Assembly (NCBI GenBank): GCA_003551265.1
Contig: PUMG01000366.1
Coordinates: 1 to 7,385 of the forward strand
From: Halovenus sp.
GTDB lineage: Archaea > Halobacteriota > Halobacteria > Halobacteriales > Haloarculaceae
Length of the DNA stretch: 7,385 nucleotides
Direction: 5' to 3'
Shown here: one piece after another, positions 1 to 7,385 of the stretch
Layout: every line of letters starts with the position of its first letter
Position numbering within the stretch: the first letter of the stretch is position 1
The notes under the pieces: model-generated
What the model saw: the letters and a program-made list of their open reading frames with translations, nothing else
Database searches by the model: none
What the model was told of the DNA's origin: nothing
Position numbers and translations under genes: made by a program

Positions 1-1255
1 CCCCGGGGTGGCGCATGACGTACTGGTCGAGCTGGTCTTCTCCCGCAACCAGCACGACGAGGCTCGGGTTCTCACCCCGGCCAGCGCGCCCAGCCCGCTG
101 ATACGTCGCCATCCGGGTTCCGGGGTAGCCGTCGAGAATCACTGCGTCGAGTCCACCAATGTCGACGCCCAGTTCGAGCGCGTTCGTACTCCAGACGCCG
201 CGAATCGTCCCGGAGTGCAGTCCGTCCTCGAGTTCCTCACGCCGGTCGCGTGGGAGGGCCGCCTGATAGGCGGCGACCGAAGCGGCCAGGTCGTGTTCAC
301 CCCGCTCGCGGAGGTCGCGGGCGCTGTCTGTGGCGTAGCGTTCGGCGGCCTGTCGGGCACGGGTGAACACCGCCGTCTGGTATCCTTTGCTCACCAGGTC
401 GACGAACAGCCGTCTCGACTCCGTGTGGTTCGACCGACGCTGGCCGTGACCTGTGGCGTGCGCTGGCGGATTCCAGAACAGCCAGTGCGTCGGCCCGGTC
501 GCGCTCGTATCCTCGTCGACGAGCATGAACGACGACGGTGACTGACCGGTGACGGTGCCTGCGTGTTCGACCGGGTTGCCGATGGTAGCCGAACAGCAGA
601 TGTACTGCGGGTCGCGCTCGAACTCCTCACAGAGGCGCTGGAGACGGCGAAGCACAAGTCCGACGTGACTGCCGAAGACCCCGCGATACTCGTGTACCTC
701 GTCGAGGACGACGAAGGCGAGATTTTCGAACAGCCAGTCCCAGAGCCGACGTGCGTGGGGCAACAGTCCGTAGTGCAGCATATCCGGCGTCGTGAGAACG
801 AGCGTCGGCCGACGGTCGCGGACGGCCCGCTTTTCCTGTTTCGAGAGACGCCCCGTGTACTGGTCGACCGTGACTGTCGTCCCGAAGCCGAGGCTCCGGG
901 CGAACGCTGACAGGGTCTCCTCCTGGTCGTTGATGAGTGCGACCTGCGGTGCGACATAAAGCGTCGTCTCGCCGGCCGAGAGTGCACGCTCGAACGCCGG
1001 AATCATATATGCAAGACTCTTGCCGCTGGCTGTCGGCGTGGCGAGGAGGACGTTCTTGCCCTCACGAACTGCCTCGACGCTTACCGCCTGGTGACGGTAC
1101 AGGTCGGTGATGCCGTGGTCGGCGAGCGCCCTTTCGAGTCGGCTGTCGAGTGCACACTCACGGGTCGTCGCTGACCGTCCACCCACGACGTGGTGTGTCT
1201 CGACCTGTCCGGCATAGTACGGGCGCTCGCGCAGCCACGAGAGTGTCTCGTTCAC
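1..1255 (-). CDS. DEAD/DEAH-box helicase of the MrfA/YprA-like (DUF1998) type, N-terminal 418 residues, C-terminus beyond window
   Basis: This is a superfamily 2 nucleic-acid helicase. Reading from a GTG at 1253-1255 gives 418 codons open to the left edge. Visible motifs are YRHQ near residue 53, Walker A TPTASGKS (73-80), the Walker B box DEVH (185-188), SAT (222-224), a motif IV-like [10 protein letters not shown], motif [11 protein letters not shown], and the arginine-finger motif YQRAGRAGR (385-393), so both RecA-like lobes are intact. The layout and spacing resemble Bacillus MrfA/YprA and archaeal/yeast Hrq1-like helicases, which act in DNA repair. Their C-terminal DUF1998 region with zinc-binding cysteines would lie outside this window, so the subfamily call is inference. 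The start is chosen because GTG overlaps the stop of the upstream reductase gene (GTGA, 4-base overlap), implying translational coupling. I see no Shine-Dalgarno motif. Confidence 0.9.
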   Translation of the reverse strand, partial: MNETLSWLRERPYYAGQVETHHVVGGRSATTRECALDSRLERALADHGITDLYRHQAVSVEAVREGKNVLLATPTASGKSLAYMIPAFERALSAGETTLYVAPQVALINDQEETLSAFARSLGFGTTVTVDQYTGRLSKQEKRAVRDRRPTLVLTTPDMLHYGLLPHARRLWDWLFENLAFVVLDEVHEYRGVFGSHVGLVLRRLQRLCEEFERDPQYICCSATIGNPVEHAGTVTGQSPSSFMLVDEDTSATGPTHWLFWNPPAHATGHGQRRSNHTESRRLFVDLVSKGYQTAVFTRARQAAERYATDSARDLRERGEHDLAASVAAYQAALPRDRREELEDGLHSGTIRGVWSTNALELGVDIGGLDAVILDGYPGTRMATYQRAGRAGRGENPSLVVLVAGEDQLDQYVMRHPG

Positions 1256-1737
1256 GGCTCTGTGCGGCGGTGCCACTCTTCGAGCGTGAAGCGCTCGAAC
1301 GGCGTCTCGCTCACGAGTTCCCACTCCGATTCCTCCCACTCGGGGTAAGACGTATCACCGTCGTACTCCCCGTGAACGCGGCTCAACACCATCCGGTCGA
1401 GGTATGGCTGAAACAGCGCGTAGATGCCACCACCCCCGAGGACGTACGCCGTCTCCGCATCGAGTGCGTTCGCCTGTGCAATCGCGCTTTCGACATCCCC
1501 GGCGTGAACAGCCGTCTCGACATCGTACTCGCGTTCGTCTCGGCTCAACACGATCTGTGCGCGTCCCGGCAGGTCGTCTAGCATCGACTCGAACGTTCGC
1601 CGCCCCAGAATAACGGGATCTGCGGCGACCCTGCTGCGGTACTGCTTTTTGTCAGCCGGGATGCTCTCCCACGGGAGTTCTCCCTCTTCGCCGATGACGA
1701 GGTTGTCCGCCACGGCAGCAACGGAAACCAGCTCCAT
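1252..1737 (-). CDS. folA: Dihydrofolate reductase
   Basis: This cytoplasmic enzyme reduces dihydrofolate to tetrahydrofolate with NADPH, feeding thymidylate and purine synthesis. The 161-residue length is normal for the family. The N-terminus [16 protein letters not shown] leads into the Met20-loop region with LPW (21-23) and the catalytic acid D29 in IPADKK. Next come the NADPH-binding ILGRRTFES (43-51), the VLGGGGIY phosphate loop (99-106) and GDTSYPEW (127-134). S119 sits where E. coli has Thr113. From memory Haloferax enzymes also have Ser there, so this is probably a clade trait. The acidic composition fits salt adaptation. It is the first gene of a two-gene unit, its TGA overlapping the GTG of the helicase. 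It corresponds to the gene called hdrA in Haloferax. No thymidylate synthase gene is visible. Confidence 0.96.
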   Translation of the reverse strand: MELVSVAAVADNLVIGEEGELPWESIPADKKQYRSRVAADPVILGRRTFESMLDDLPGRAQIVLSRDEREYDVETAVHAGDVESAIAQANALDAETAYVLGGGGIYALFQPYLDRMVLSRVHGEYDGDTSYPEWEESEWELVSETPFERFTLEEWHRRTEP

Positions 1738-1823
1738 ACATCAGAACTGACGGGACTGATTCGTTTACCAGTTTCTCTCGATGTGAGCCAAACACTTGTG
1801 AATCTGCTCCTCATAGAGCTGGT
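1738..1823. promoter_or_regulatory. Divergent intergenic region between reductase and glutaredoxin-like genes
   Basis: These 86 bases must hold the promoters of both divergent genes. On the minus strand the weak AT-rich stretch GGTAAACGAA lies about 24-33 bases before the reductase ATG, the distance expected for a TATA box of a leaderless transcript. On the plus strand CCAAACACTT lies at a similar distance from the glutaredoxin ATG. Neither is a good TATA match, so exact elements are uncertain. Confidence 0.35.
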
Positions 1824-2138
1824 ATGCCGAGTGAAGCCCCTGACCTCGAACTGTACGAACTGACGGGCTGTCCCTACTGTGTGAAGGTCCGACGAGCGCT
1901 CTCTGATCTCGACCTGTCCTACGAATCTCATCGCGTTCCGAGGCGGCGAAGCGAGCGAACGGCAGTGTACGAGGTGAGCGGACAGTGCCAGGTTCCGGTG
2001 CTCGTCGACAACACGAACGGCGTCGAAGGGATGGCCGAGAGTGACGACATCGTTGCGTACCTGTACGAAACCTACGGCGACGGAACGGAACCGCCGCCAT
2101 CGGGAGTTGTCGGTCGTCTGCTGACTCGCCTGTTCTGA
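1824..2138 (+). CDS. Glutaredoxin-like / GST N-terminal-domain thiol oxidoreductase
   Basis: This 104-residue thioredoxin-fold protein probably carries out thiol-disulfide exchange in the cytoplasm. The first strand (LELYEL) leads into the glutaredoxin active site CPYC (C16, C19). The cis-proline sits in QVPVLVD (P58), and the ESDDIVAYL segment (72-80) matches the C-terminal glutathione-site region of glutaredoxins and GST N-domains. A third cysteine, C55, lies three residues before the cis-proline. The C-terminal tail (PPPSGVVGRLLTRLF) adds a short, positively charged amphipathic helix beyond the usual fold. Haloarchaea generally use gamma-glutamylcysteine rather than glutathione, so the low-molecular-weight thiol partner is unclear. 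The basic stretch RRRSER (40-45) is unusual for such an acidic proteome. It is transcribed alone and converges on the MATE gene with a 21-base gap. Confidence 0.85.
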   Translation: MPSEAPDLELYELTGCPYCVKVRRALSDLDLSYESHRVPRRRSERTAVYEVSGQCQVPVLVDNTNGVEGMAESDDIVAYLYETYGDGTEPPPSGVVGRLLTRLF

Positions 2139-2159
2139 GAGGGATTGTTGTGAGTTGTT
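2139..2159 (+). terminator. T-rich convergent gap, possible terminator of the glutaredoxin gene
   Basis: The plus strand immediately after the glutaredoxin TGA is T-rich (ATTGTTGTGAGTTGTTT). Archaeal termination often needs only short T tracts, so this could end the plus-strand transcript. No hairpin is evident, and the tracts are short. Confidence 0.3.
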
Positions 2160-3659
2160 TCAGTCGTCGAACTCGGGTCGTTCGTCGGCGTGTGCGACGG
2201 TTCCAGTGTCGGTGTCATCGCCAGTCTCAGAAACCGCCGGTTCGGGTGGGTCTTCGTCGATGACAGTCACACGCCAGCGCCCGAGGTGGAACCAGAAGAC
2301 GGCAACGAGAAACGTCAGGAACGCGCCGATAGCGAACGCGGCCCAGATTCCGACGACGCCGATGCCGAACGTTGAGATTTCGATGCCGACGACGGGGATG
2401 GTGACCGTGAACGAGAACGCCAGCACGATGGCGACGGGGATGCGAAACACCCAGCGTGCGAGAAACGACAGGGCCATCGCCACTTTCGTCTGGCCAGCGC
2501 CACGGAACGCGCCCTGAATCACCATCGTTCCGCCGAAAAAGGCCCACGACAGCGCGACGATGCTGAGGAAGGTGACGCCTTCGGCGACGGTGTCCGGGCT
2601 GTCGTCGAACAGCTCCATCAGAAACTCGGGGAATAGCACCGCGATTGCGGACGCAACCCCCAGCATCGCCATCGTCCCGGCGGTCGCCACCCACGTCACC
2701 CGTCTGGCCCGCTCGGGCGTGCCCGCTCCGAGGTTCTGGCCGACACCAGTCGCGGTGGCGTCGCCGACTGCACCAGCGACCGACCACGTGATGGACATGA
2801 GGCGCACGCCGATTCCGTAGGCGGCGATGGCAGCGGTCCCGAAGGGTGTGACGAACGCAGCCATCGCGACAGCAGCGAAACTCCGTGCCCAGCCGTCGAT
2901 GGTCGCCGGATAGCCGATGGTGACGAGTCGGTGGAGGATGTCGAAATCGGGTGTGAGGTCGCCCACGTGGAGTTTTACACCGAAGCCGCCACGGAGGAGG
3001 ATGTAAATCCCTGCGCCCGTCGCGAACGCACGTGCGACGAACGTCGCCCACGCCGCGCCGCGAGTGCCCATCTCGGGGAACGGACCCCACCCGAGGATGA
3101 AAAACGGGTCGAGGATAACGTTCAGACCGGCAGAGATAAACACCAGCCACATCGCCGTCCGGGTGTCGCCAGCGCCCTGGAGCGAGGAGCGAAACGCGAA
3201 AAAGAGGAACGTCAGTGGGAGCGCGAGGAAGATTATCTCGATGTAATCGAGCGCCTCGTCGAAGACGTCGCCCTCTGCGCCCATGAGCGTGAGGAGTTCG
3301 TGACGGAAGGTGAACCCGAGCGCCGCGAGCGCAACCGAGACAGCAATCGCCAGCAGGATGGTCTGGGAAACGACGTGATCAGCCCGGCGCTGGTTGTCCG
3401 CACCGACGTGCTGTGAGACGAGCGCGATGGTCGCCGCTGTCAATCCCATCGCAGTCGAGACGAACATCCACGACAGCGGGAACATCAGCGAGACGCCTGC
3501 GACAGCCTCCGAACTGACGCGCCCGACCCAGAAGATATCAGCCAGATTGTAGAACGTCTGGACGAGGTTCCCGAGGACGAGTGGCCACGCCAGCGCGAAC
3601 ACTTTCGGGGCAATCGACCCCGTCGTCATGTCGACGCCCTTGCGGTCGGATGTTGACAC
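2160..3659 (-). CDS. MATE-family efflux transporter (multidrug/cation antiporter)
   Basis: This is a membrane antiporter that exports organic cations or drugs using a Na+ or H+ gradient. The 499 residues contain two homologous six-helix halves. TM1 carries D41 in the NLADIFWVG segment, the position of the ion-coupling aspartate in archaeal MATE proteins. The first half has the family signature RSSLQGAGDTRTAM, followed by LDPFFILGWG and MGTRGAAWA. The matching second-half signature is FRGAGQTKVAM. The C-terminus is an acidic soluble tail of about 35 residues (from VIDEDPPEP to FDD). The first start is GTG at 3657-3659, with AGGTAA six to eleven bases upstream as a possible ribosome site. An ATG ten codons later (3627-3629) also fits, because the transporter fold begins just after it. 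It is apparently monocistronic. The substrate cannot be told from sequence. Confidence 0.93.
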   Translation of the reverse strand: MSTSDRKGVDMTTGSIAPKVFALAWPLVLGNLVQTFYNLADIFWVGRVSSEAVAGVSLMFPLSWMFVSTAMGLTAATIALVSQHVGADNQRRADHVVSQTILLAIAVSVALAALGFTFRHELLTLMGAEGDVFDEALDYIEIIFLALPLTFLFFAFRSSLQGAGDTRTAMWLVFISAGLNVILDPFFILGWGPFPEMGTRGAAWATFVARAFATGAGIYILLRGGFGVKLHVGDLTPDFDILHRLVTIGYPATIDGWARSFAAVAMAAFVTPFGTAAIAAYGIGVRLMSITWSVAGAVGDATATGVGQNLGAGTPERARRVTWVATAGTMAMLGVASAIAVLFPEFLMELFDDSPDTVAEGVTFLSIVALSWAFFGGTMVIQGAFRGAGQTKVAMALSFLARWVFRIPVAIVLAFSFTVTIPVVGIEISTFGIGVVGIWAAFAIGAFLTFLVAVFWFHLGRWRVTVIDEDPPEPAVSETGDDTDTGTVAHADERPEFDD

Positions 3660-3776
3660 TGCTTACCTGTTTGTGCGGGTGTTCATCAGATTGGCGGATG
3701 CTCCGTCAGTCTCAGCAATTGCAAGGCGGACCATCCGGATTCAAGAAGTGAGGTACGTGTCGCCGAGAGAGGTACT
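3660..3776. promoter_or_regulatory. Leader/promoter region of the MATE gene
   Basis: These 117 bases separate the MATE start from the stop of the glycine-zipper gene upstream. They contain the perfect 8-base palindrome GCAATTGC at 3715-3722, about 56 bases before the GTG, and most of the inverted repeat at 3747-3781. No convincing TATA box sits at the usual distance from either candidate start. The palindrome could be an operator or simply the AT-rich core of the promoter. Confidence 0.35.
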
Positions 3777-3781
3777 TCACT
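3747..3781. repeat. Inverted repeat (10-base arms) across the glycine-zipper stop codon
   Basis: The left arm AGTGAGGTAC (3747-3756) and right arm GTACTTCACT (3772-3781) are complementary except at one position, with a 15-base loop. In plus-strand RNA the odd pair is a G-U wobble. In minus-strand RNA it is an A-C mismatch. It covers the TGA of the glycine-zipper gene, and TTCTTGAAT follows in the minus direction. It may act as a terminator or mRNA 3' end structure for that gene. Confidence 0.45.
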
Positions 3782-4046
3782 CTGTGTCGACTGGCTGTTC
3801 CTTTCGCAGTCCGGAGAGTTTCCCGTCGAAGCGACCCTGTTCGTCGTCCTCACGGTTTCGGACCTCTTCGATGACGCCGACAACGGTGTGACGTTTCTCA
3901 CCGACGACTGCGCCGACGAGCGCGCCAGTTGCGGCACCCGTACTCGCGCCACTCCGGCTGAAGAGGCCGCCGACGAAGGCTCCGACTGCGGCTCCCATCG
4001 CTGCGTACTGTGCTCGGCTGAAAGCGCGTTTGATTCGCTGCTTCAT
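3777..4046 (-). CDS. Small glycine-zipper membrane protein
   Basis: This is an 89-residue protein. A basic N-terminus (MKQRIKRAFSRAQ) precedes a Gly/Ala-rich hydrophobic stretch at about residues 14-49. That stretch carries repeated small-xxx-small spacings (GAAVGAFVGG, GAATGALVGAVVG) typical of glycine-zipper helices that pack tightly in membranes. It probably forms a two-helix hairpin broken at SRSGAST. The C-terminal 40 residues are charged and likely cytoplasmic. The start at 4044-4046 is preferred because TTTTAC lies 22 bases upstream, as for a leaderless transcript, and the protein looks coherent from MKQR. A longer frame begins at an ATG (4110-4112) that overlaps the TGA of the BsuPI-domain gene (ATGA). 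It would add 22 residues of unconvincing composition with two adjacent cysteines. Function is unknown. It follows the protease-inhibitor-like gene on the same strand. Confidence 0.72.
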   Translation of the reverse strand: MKQRIKRAFSRAQYAAMGAAVGAFVGGLFSRSGASTGAATGALVGAVVGEKRHTVVGVIEEVRNREDDEQGRFDGKLSGLRKEQPVDTE

Positions 4047-4068
4047 ACCCTCTATTCGTCGACAGCAC

Positions 4069-4074
4069 GTAAAA
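4069..4074 (-). promoter_or_regulatory. TATA-like box for the glycine-zipper gene
   Basis: TTTTAC on the minus strand, preceded by GGG, ends 22 bases before the ATG at 4046. This spacing suits a leaderless haloarchaeal transcript and supports the shorter start. It lies in the gap between this gene and the BsuPI-domain gene. Confidence 0.5.
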
Positions 4075-4108
4075 CCCTTCTCTCTATGTTCTCCTGTGTA
4101 GACATGTA

Positions 4109-4450
4109 TCATACCACATACGACGTCTCTGCTTCGGCGTGTGTGTCGGCAGCGAGACTCGCTCGCGCGACGTACTCACCGGATGGGGGGTCCGACCACG
4201 TGAACTCTTCTTCTACGGATGCGCCCGCCTCCAGTGAGCGCTCCTGGATGGCCTGTGTGAACATTCGTCCGTCACTCCACCGCCAGACCGGGTCCCCGCC
4301 CTCTCCATTCGCTTCGTACACCTCGATGTCGGCGACTTTCCCCGTTCTGAACCGCAGGTCGACTGCGCTTTCTCCGACGTTCTCGACTCGAAAGGCGAAC
4401 GTGACGTCCTGCGCTGTCACCGTTGCATCGAGTGTGGCTTCGAGCGTCAT
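4109..4450 (-). CDS. BsuPI-domain protein (intracellular proteinase inhibitor family)
   Basis: This is a 113-residue, single-domain, immunoglobulin-like beta-sandwich. The sequence follows the BsuPI family pattern: a strand with VTFAFRVENVG, then VDLRFRTGKVADIEVYEANG, the hallmark VWRWSDGRMFTQAIQ (about residues 54-68), the turn LEAGASVEEEFTW and a closing GEYVARASL strand. The founding member in Bacillus subtilis is a cytoplasmic inhibitor of the intracellular serine protease ISP-1. There is no signal peptide or membrane segment, so it should stay in the cytoplasm. It lies 75 bases downstream of the halolysin gene on the same strand, which makes a role against that subtilisin-like enzyme plausible but unproven. 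Many archaeal BsuPI-domain proteins have no tested function. A TATA-like stretch upstream suggests independent expression, and its TGA overlaps a possible upstream ATG of the next gene. Confidence 0.85.
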   Translation of the reverse strand: MTLEATLDATVTAQDVTFAFRVENVGESAVDLRFRTGKVADIEVYEANGEGGDPVWRWSDGRMFTQAIQERSLEAGASVEEEFTWSDPPSGEYVARASLAADTHAEAETSYVV

Positions 4451-4470
4451 ACACAGAACTGTTCGGCCGA

Positions 4471-4485
4471 GGTAGAAAAGTATAG
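4471..4485 (-). promoter_or_regulatory. Promoter-like AT-rich element for the BsuPI-domain gene
   Basis: The minus strand reads CTATACTTTTCTACC here. TATA ends 30 bases, and TTTTCTA 22 bases, before the ATG at 4450. Either could be the TATA box. The element lies after the hairpin that follows the halolysin stop, so this gene probably has its own promoter. Confidence 0.45.
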
Positions 4486-4506
4486 CGTGGAAAACGACGC
4501 CTGTTC

Positions 4507-4525
4507 AGAGGGACGAAACTCCCTC

Positions 4526-4526
<1 letters not shown>
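4507..4526 (-). terminator. Hairpin immediately after the halolysin stop codon
   Basis: The minus strand has AGAGGGA, a six-base loop GTTTCG, then TCCCTCT, a perfect seven-base-pair stem. It begins at the last base of the TGA (4526-4528). A short T run (CGTTTTCC) follows about 16 bases later. It may end or stabilise the halolysin transcript and reduce read-through into the BsuPI-domain gene. Confidence 0.5.
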
Positions 4527-6385
<1,859 letters not shown>

Positions 6386-6698
6386 AGCGTGCCGTGAGGG
6401 TGGCCGATACTTATATTTTAATATTGATAACCAGCCGTTTGTTTGCATTGTCATATCTCCTCCCGAAAATCCTGGTGAGTTTCTGCCGCCGGTATCTGAC
6501 TCGGTTCGGATGTGTCTGGCCACTCACAATCGGATAGCTGTCTGATTCTTTGTGTCCTCTGTATCCAATTCCCTGTTGACCGGAGGAGTGGTGCAGCAGT
6601 CGGTCACCAGGCGACTTCTTGTACACTCAAAGCACCTGCTCAACCAGAGATATAACTCAGATTTTGATAATGGAAACCGGAATCAAGCGGGGACTGCC
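6386..6698. other. 313-base non-coding stretch upstream of the halolysin gene
   Basis: No convincing gene is seen in these bases. The stretch has more AT than its surroundings and stop codons in most frames. It holds the halolysin promoter at its left end and the 3' flank of the 82-residue gene at its right end. A second TATA-like site, GATATAAC at 6649-6656, has no clear gene behind it on either strand. An open frame at 6411-6626 has a basic, low-complexity product unlike haloarchaeal proteins. Confidence 0.6.
6410..6415 (-). promoter_or_regulatory. TATA box of the halolysin gene
   Basis: TATAAG on the minus strand ends 24 bases before the ATG at 6385, the classic spacing for a leaderless archaeal transcript. 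It is preceded by a purine-rich BRE-like context. It overlaps a small inverted repeat, ATATT-AA-AATAT (6413-6424), which could let a regulator compete with TATA-binding protein. This is the best promoter in the window. Confidence 0.7.
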
Positions 6699-6947
6699 TT
6701 ATCCGCGATAGCGGAACGACACGACGGTTGCGATGTCGTCCTGTCCGTCGAGCGCCTCGGTGGTGACGTTCAGTCCGAGCACGTCACTCTCGTCGACCAC
6801 CGTGTGCGTTATCGACCGGAGGTCGTCAGCGCTCGCTTCTTCGTCGAGGACTGCAACCCGGACGCGGTCGCGATTGGCGCTCACTTCCGCGACATCGTAT
6901 CCCTGCGATTCGAATTCGGCCCGGAGTTCGCTTTTGAGTTCCTCCAT
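6699..6947 (-). CDS. Small acidic protein of unknown function (82 residues)
   Basis: I do not recognise a family. The protein is soluble and acidic, with no signal peptide, cysteines or membrane segment. The likely secondary structure is a charged N-terminal helix (MEELKSELRAEFESQG), a strand region with VRVAVLDEE, a second helix (ASADDLRSITHTVVDES), then strands through LGLNVTTEA and IATVVSFRYRG. This gives a compact alpha/beta fold ending in a basic edge. The start at 6945-6947 is chosen because TTTTAA lies 26 bases upstream, consistent with leaderless expression. Extending the frame to 7016 would add 23 residues with an unlikely composition across the promoter. The gene is divergent from the lipoprotein gene at 7050 and upstream of the halolysin on the same strand, but 313 bases separate them, so no operon is implied. 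Confidence 0.75.
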   Translation of the reverse strand: MEELKSELRAEFESQGYDVAEVSANRDRVRVAVLDEEASADDLRSITHTVVDESDVLGLNVTTEALDGQDDIATVVSFRYRG

Positions 6948-6973
6948 ACCTTTCTGTTTGTCGGGGGGTGTAG

Positions 6974-6979
6974 TTAAAA
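6974..6979 (-). promoter_or_regulatory. TATA-like box of the 82-residue protein gene
   Basis: TTTTAA on the minus strand ends 26 bases before the ATG at 6947, the usual distance for leaderless haloarchaeal transcripts. It lies inside the longer open frame, which argues against the upstream start. The run CCCCCC lies between box and start. Confidence 0.6.
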
Positions 6980-7049
6980 CTCTGGACTCACAGGGACAAT
7001 ACGTTCCGTGCGACAACTATTCAGTACTCGCGTCCACAGTGTCGTACCG

Positions 7050-7385
7050 ATGGACAGGCGTTCGTTCGTGAAAACAGCCTGTGCGTGTACAGTCTGTGCA
7101 GCCGCTGGGTGTCTCTCGGCAACTCCACCGGAAGCCGACGAAACCCGGCACGTATTCGCAGAGTCGACGCTCACGGTTCGAATCGAAAACCGGAGCGACA
7201 CCGACCACGACGTCGAACGAAACGCCCGTGAGTCACTCGAGTTCTGGGAAGAACACAGCAGAGAGTACGTCGACTTCGGCGTCGACTTCGAGGTGGTCGA
7301 GGAGGACCCTGACATCGTTATCAGGTACGCCGACGACCCGAGCGGCTGTGAGGACGTCGAGGGCTACAGCGAGCGCGTACTCGGC
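7050..7385 (+). CDS. Tat-exported lipoprotein, N-terminal 112 residues (C-terminus beyond window), possibly zincin-like
   Basis: The start codon ATG at 7050-7052 opens a frame running off the right edge. The N-terminus MDRRSFVK is a Tat motif very close to the start. A short hydrophobic stretch leads to the lipobox AAGC with C21 as the expected lipidated residue, so the protein should be anchored to the outer face of the membrane. Unusually, three more cysteines (C11, C13, C16) lie inside the signal. After a short linker the mature part has a strand LTVRIENRS, a helix (RNARESLEFWEEHSREYVDF), a strand VDFEVVEEDPDIVIRYADD and a Cys at 103. This strand-helix-strand start resembles haloarchaeal secreted proteins related to matrixin-like metallopeptidases, whose zinc motif HExxH comes later. 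That motif would lie outside the window, so this is a guess from pattern memory. Confidence 0.8.
   Translation, partial: MDRRSFVKTACACTVCAAAGCLSATPPEADETRHVFAESTLTVRIENRSDTDHDVERNARESLEFWEEHSREYVDFGVDFEVVEEDPDIVIRYADDPSGCEDVEGYSERVLG

Noticed and set aside
8..910. Plus-strand open frames at 8-541 and 563-910
   Set aside because: Both are antisense to the helicase, which has all its conserved motifs in the minus frame.
1381..1383. Ser in place of the usual Thr113 of dihydrofolate reductase as a novelty
   Set aside because: The same residue occurs, as far as I recall, in Haloferax enzymes, so it is likely a clade feature.
2227..3150. 307-codon minus-strand open frame
   Set aside because: It is an out-of-frame shadow of the MATE gene, Arg/His-rich and without transmembrane segments.
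6386..6523. 46-residue N-terminal extension of the halolysin
   Set aside because: It would place the Tat signal deep inside the protein and cross the TATA box. Its composition is not haloarchaeal-like.
6577..6606. Inverted repeat TGACCG/CGGTCA with an 18-base spacer
   Set aside because: Six-base arms this far apart are expected by chance, and there is no promoter at a useful distance.
6411..6626. 71-codon minus-strand frame in the intergenic stretch
   Set aside because: It is basic, with no recognisable domain, and covers the halolysin promoter.
6670..6711. 13-codon mini-frame behind the TATA-like GATATAAC on the plus strand
   Set aside because: It is too short and overlaps the end of the 82-residue gene. 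No independent evidence of translation.
6948..7016. 23-residue N-terminal extension of the 82-residue protein
   Set aside because: It runs over the TATA-like box and a C run, and the added residues look non-coding.

Overview
The window reads as chromosomal DNA of a halophilic archaeon (class Halobacteria). It is GC-rich, and its proteins are strongly acidic (Asp/Glu-rich) with few lysines. Exported proteins carry twin-arginine (Tat) signals, including a Tat lipobox. Several genes have a TATA-like hexamer 22-26 bases before the start codon, as expected for leaderless haloarchaeal transcripts. The dihydrofolate reductase and the halolysin-type protease are both typical haloarchaeal proteins. 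No RNA gene, insertion sequence, CRISPR array or phage gene is visible.

Layout: (1) 1-1737, minus strand: dihydrofolate reductase followed by a DEAD/DEAH-type helicase (C-terminus beyond the left edge), joined by a GTGA stop/start overlap. (2) 1824-2138, plus strand: a small CPYC glutaredoxin-like protein, divergent from the reductase. (3) 2160-3659, minus strand: a MATE-family multidrug/Na+ antiporter, convergent with the glutaredoxin. (4) 3777-6385, minus strand: a cluster in transcription order of a Tat-exported subtilisin-like protease (halolysin), a cytoplasmic BsuPI-domain protein (family of intracellular proteinase inhibitors) and a glycine-zipper membrane protein. (5) 6386-6698: a 313-base non-coding stretch containing the halolysin promoter. 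(6) 6699-6947, minus strand: an 82-residue protein of unknown function. (7) 7050-7385, plus strand: the N-terminal part of a Tat lipoprotein that runs off the right edge.

The most interesting biology is in region 4. A protease exported by the Tat route folds in the cytoplasm, so the cell needs a way to keep it silent there. The adjacent gene encodes a signal-less homologue of the Bacillus inhibitor of an intracellular subtilisin. This suggests a protease/cytoplasmic-inhibitor safety pair, with a small membrane protein as a possible third member. The pairing is an inference from domain recognition and gene order. A hairpin and separate promoter-like boxes between the genes suggest they are not transcribed as one simple operon.
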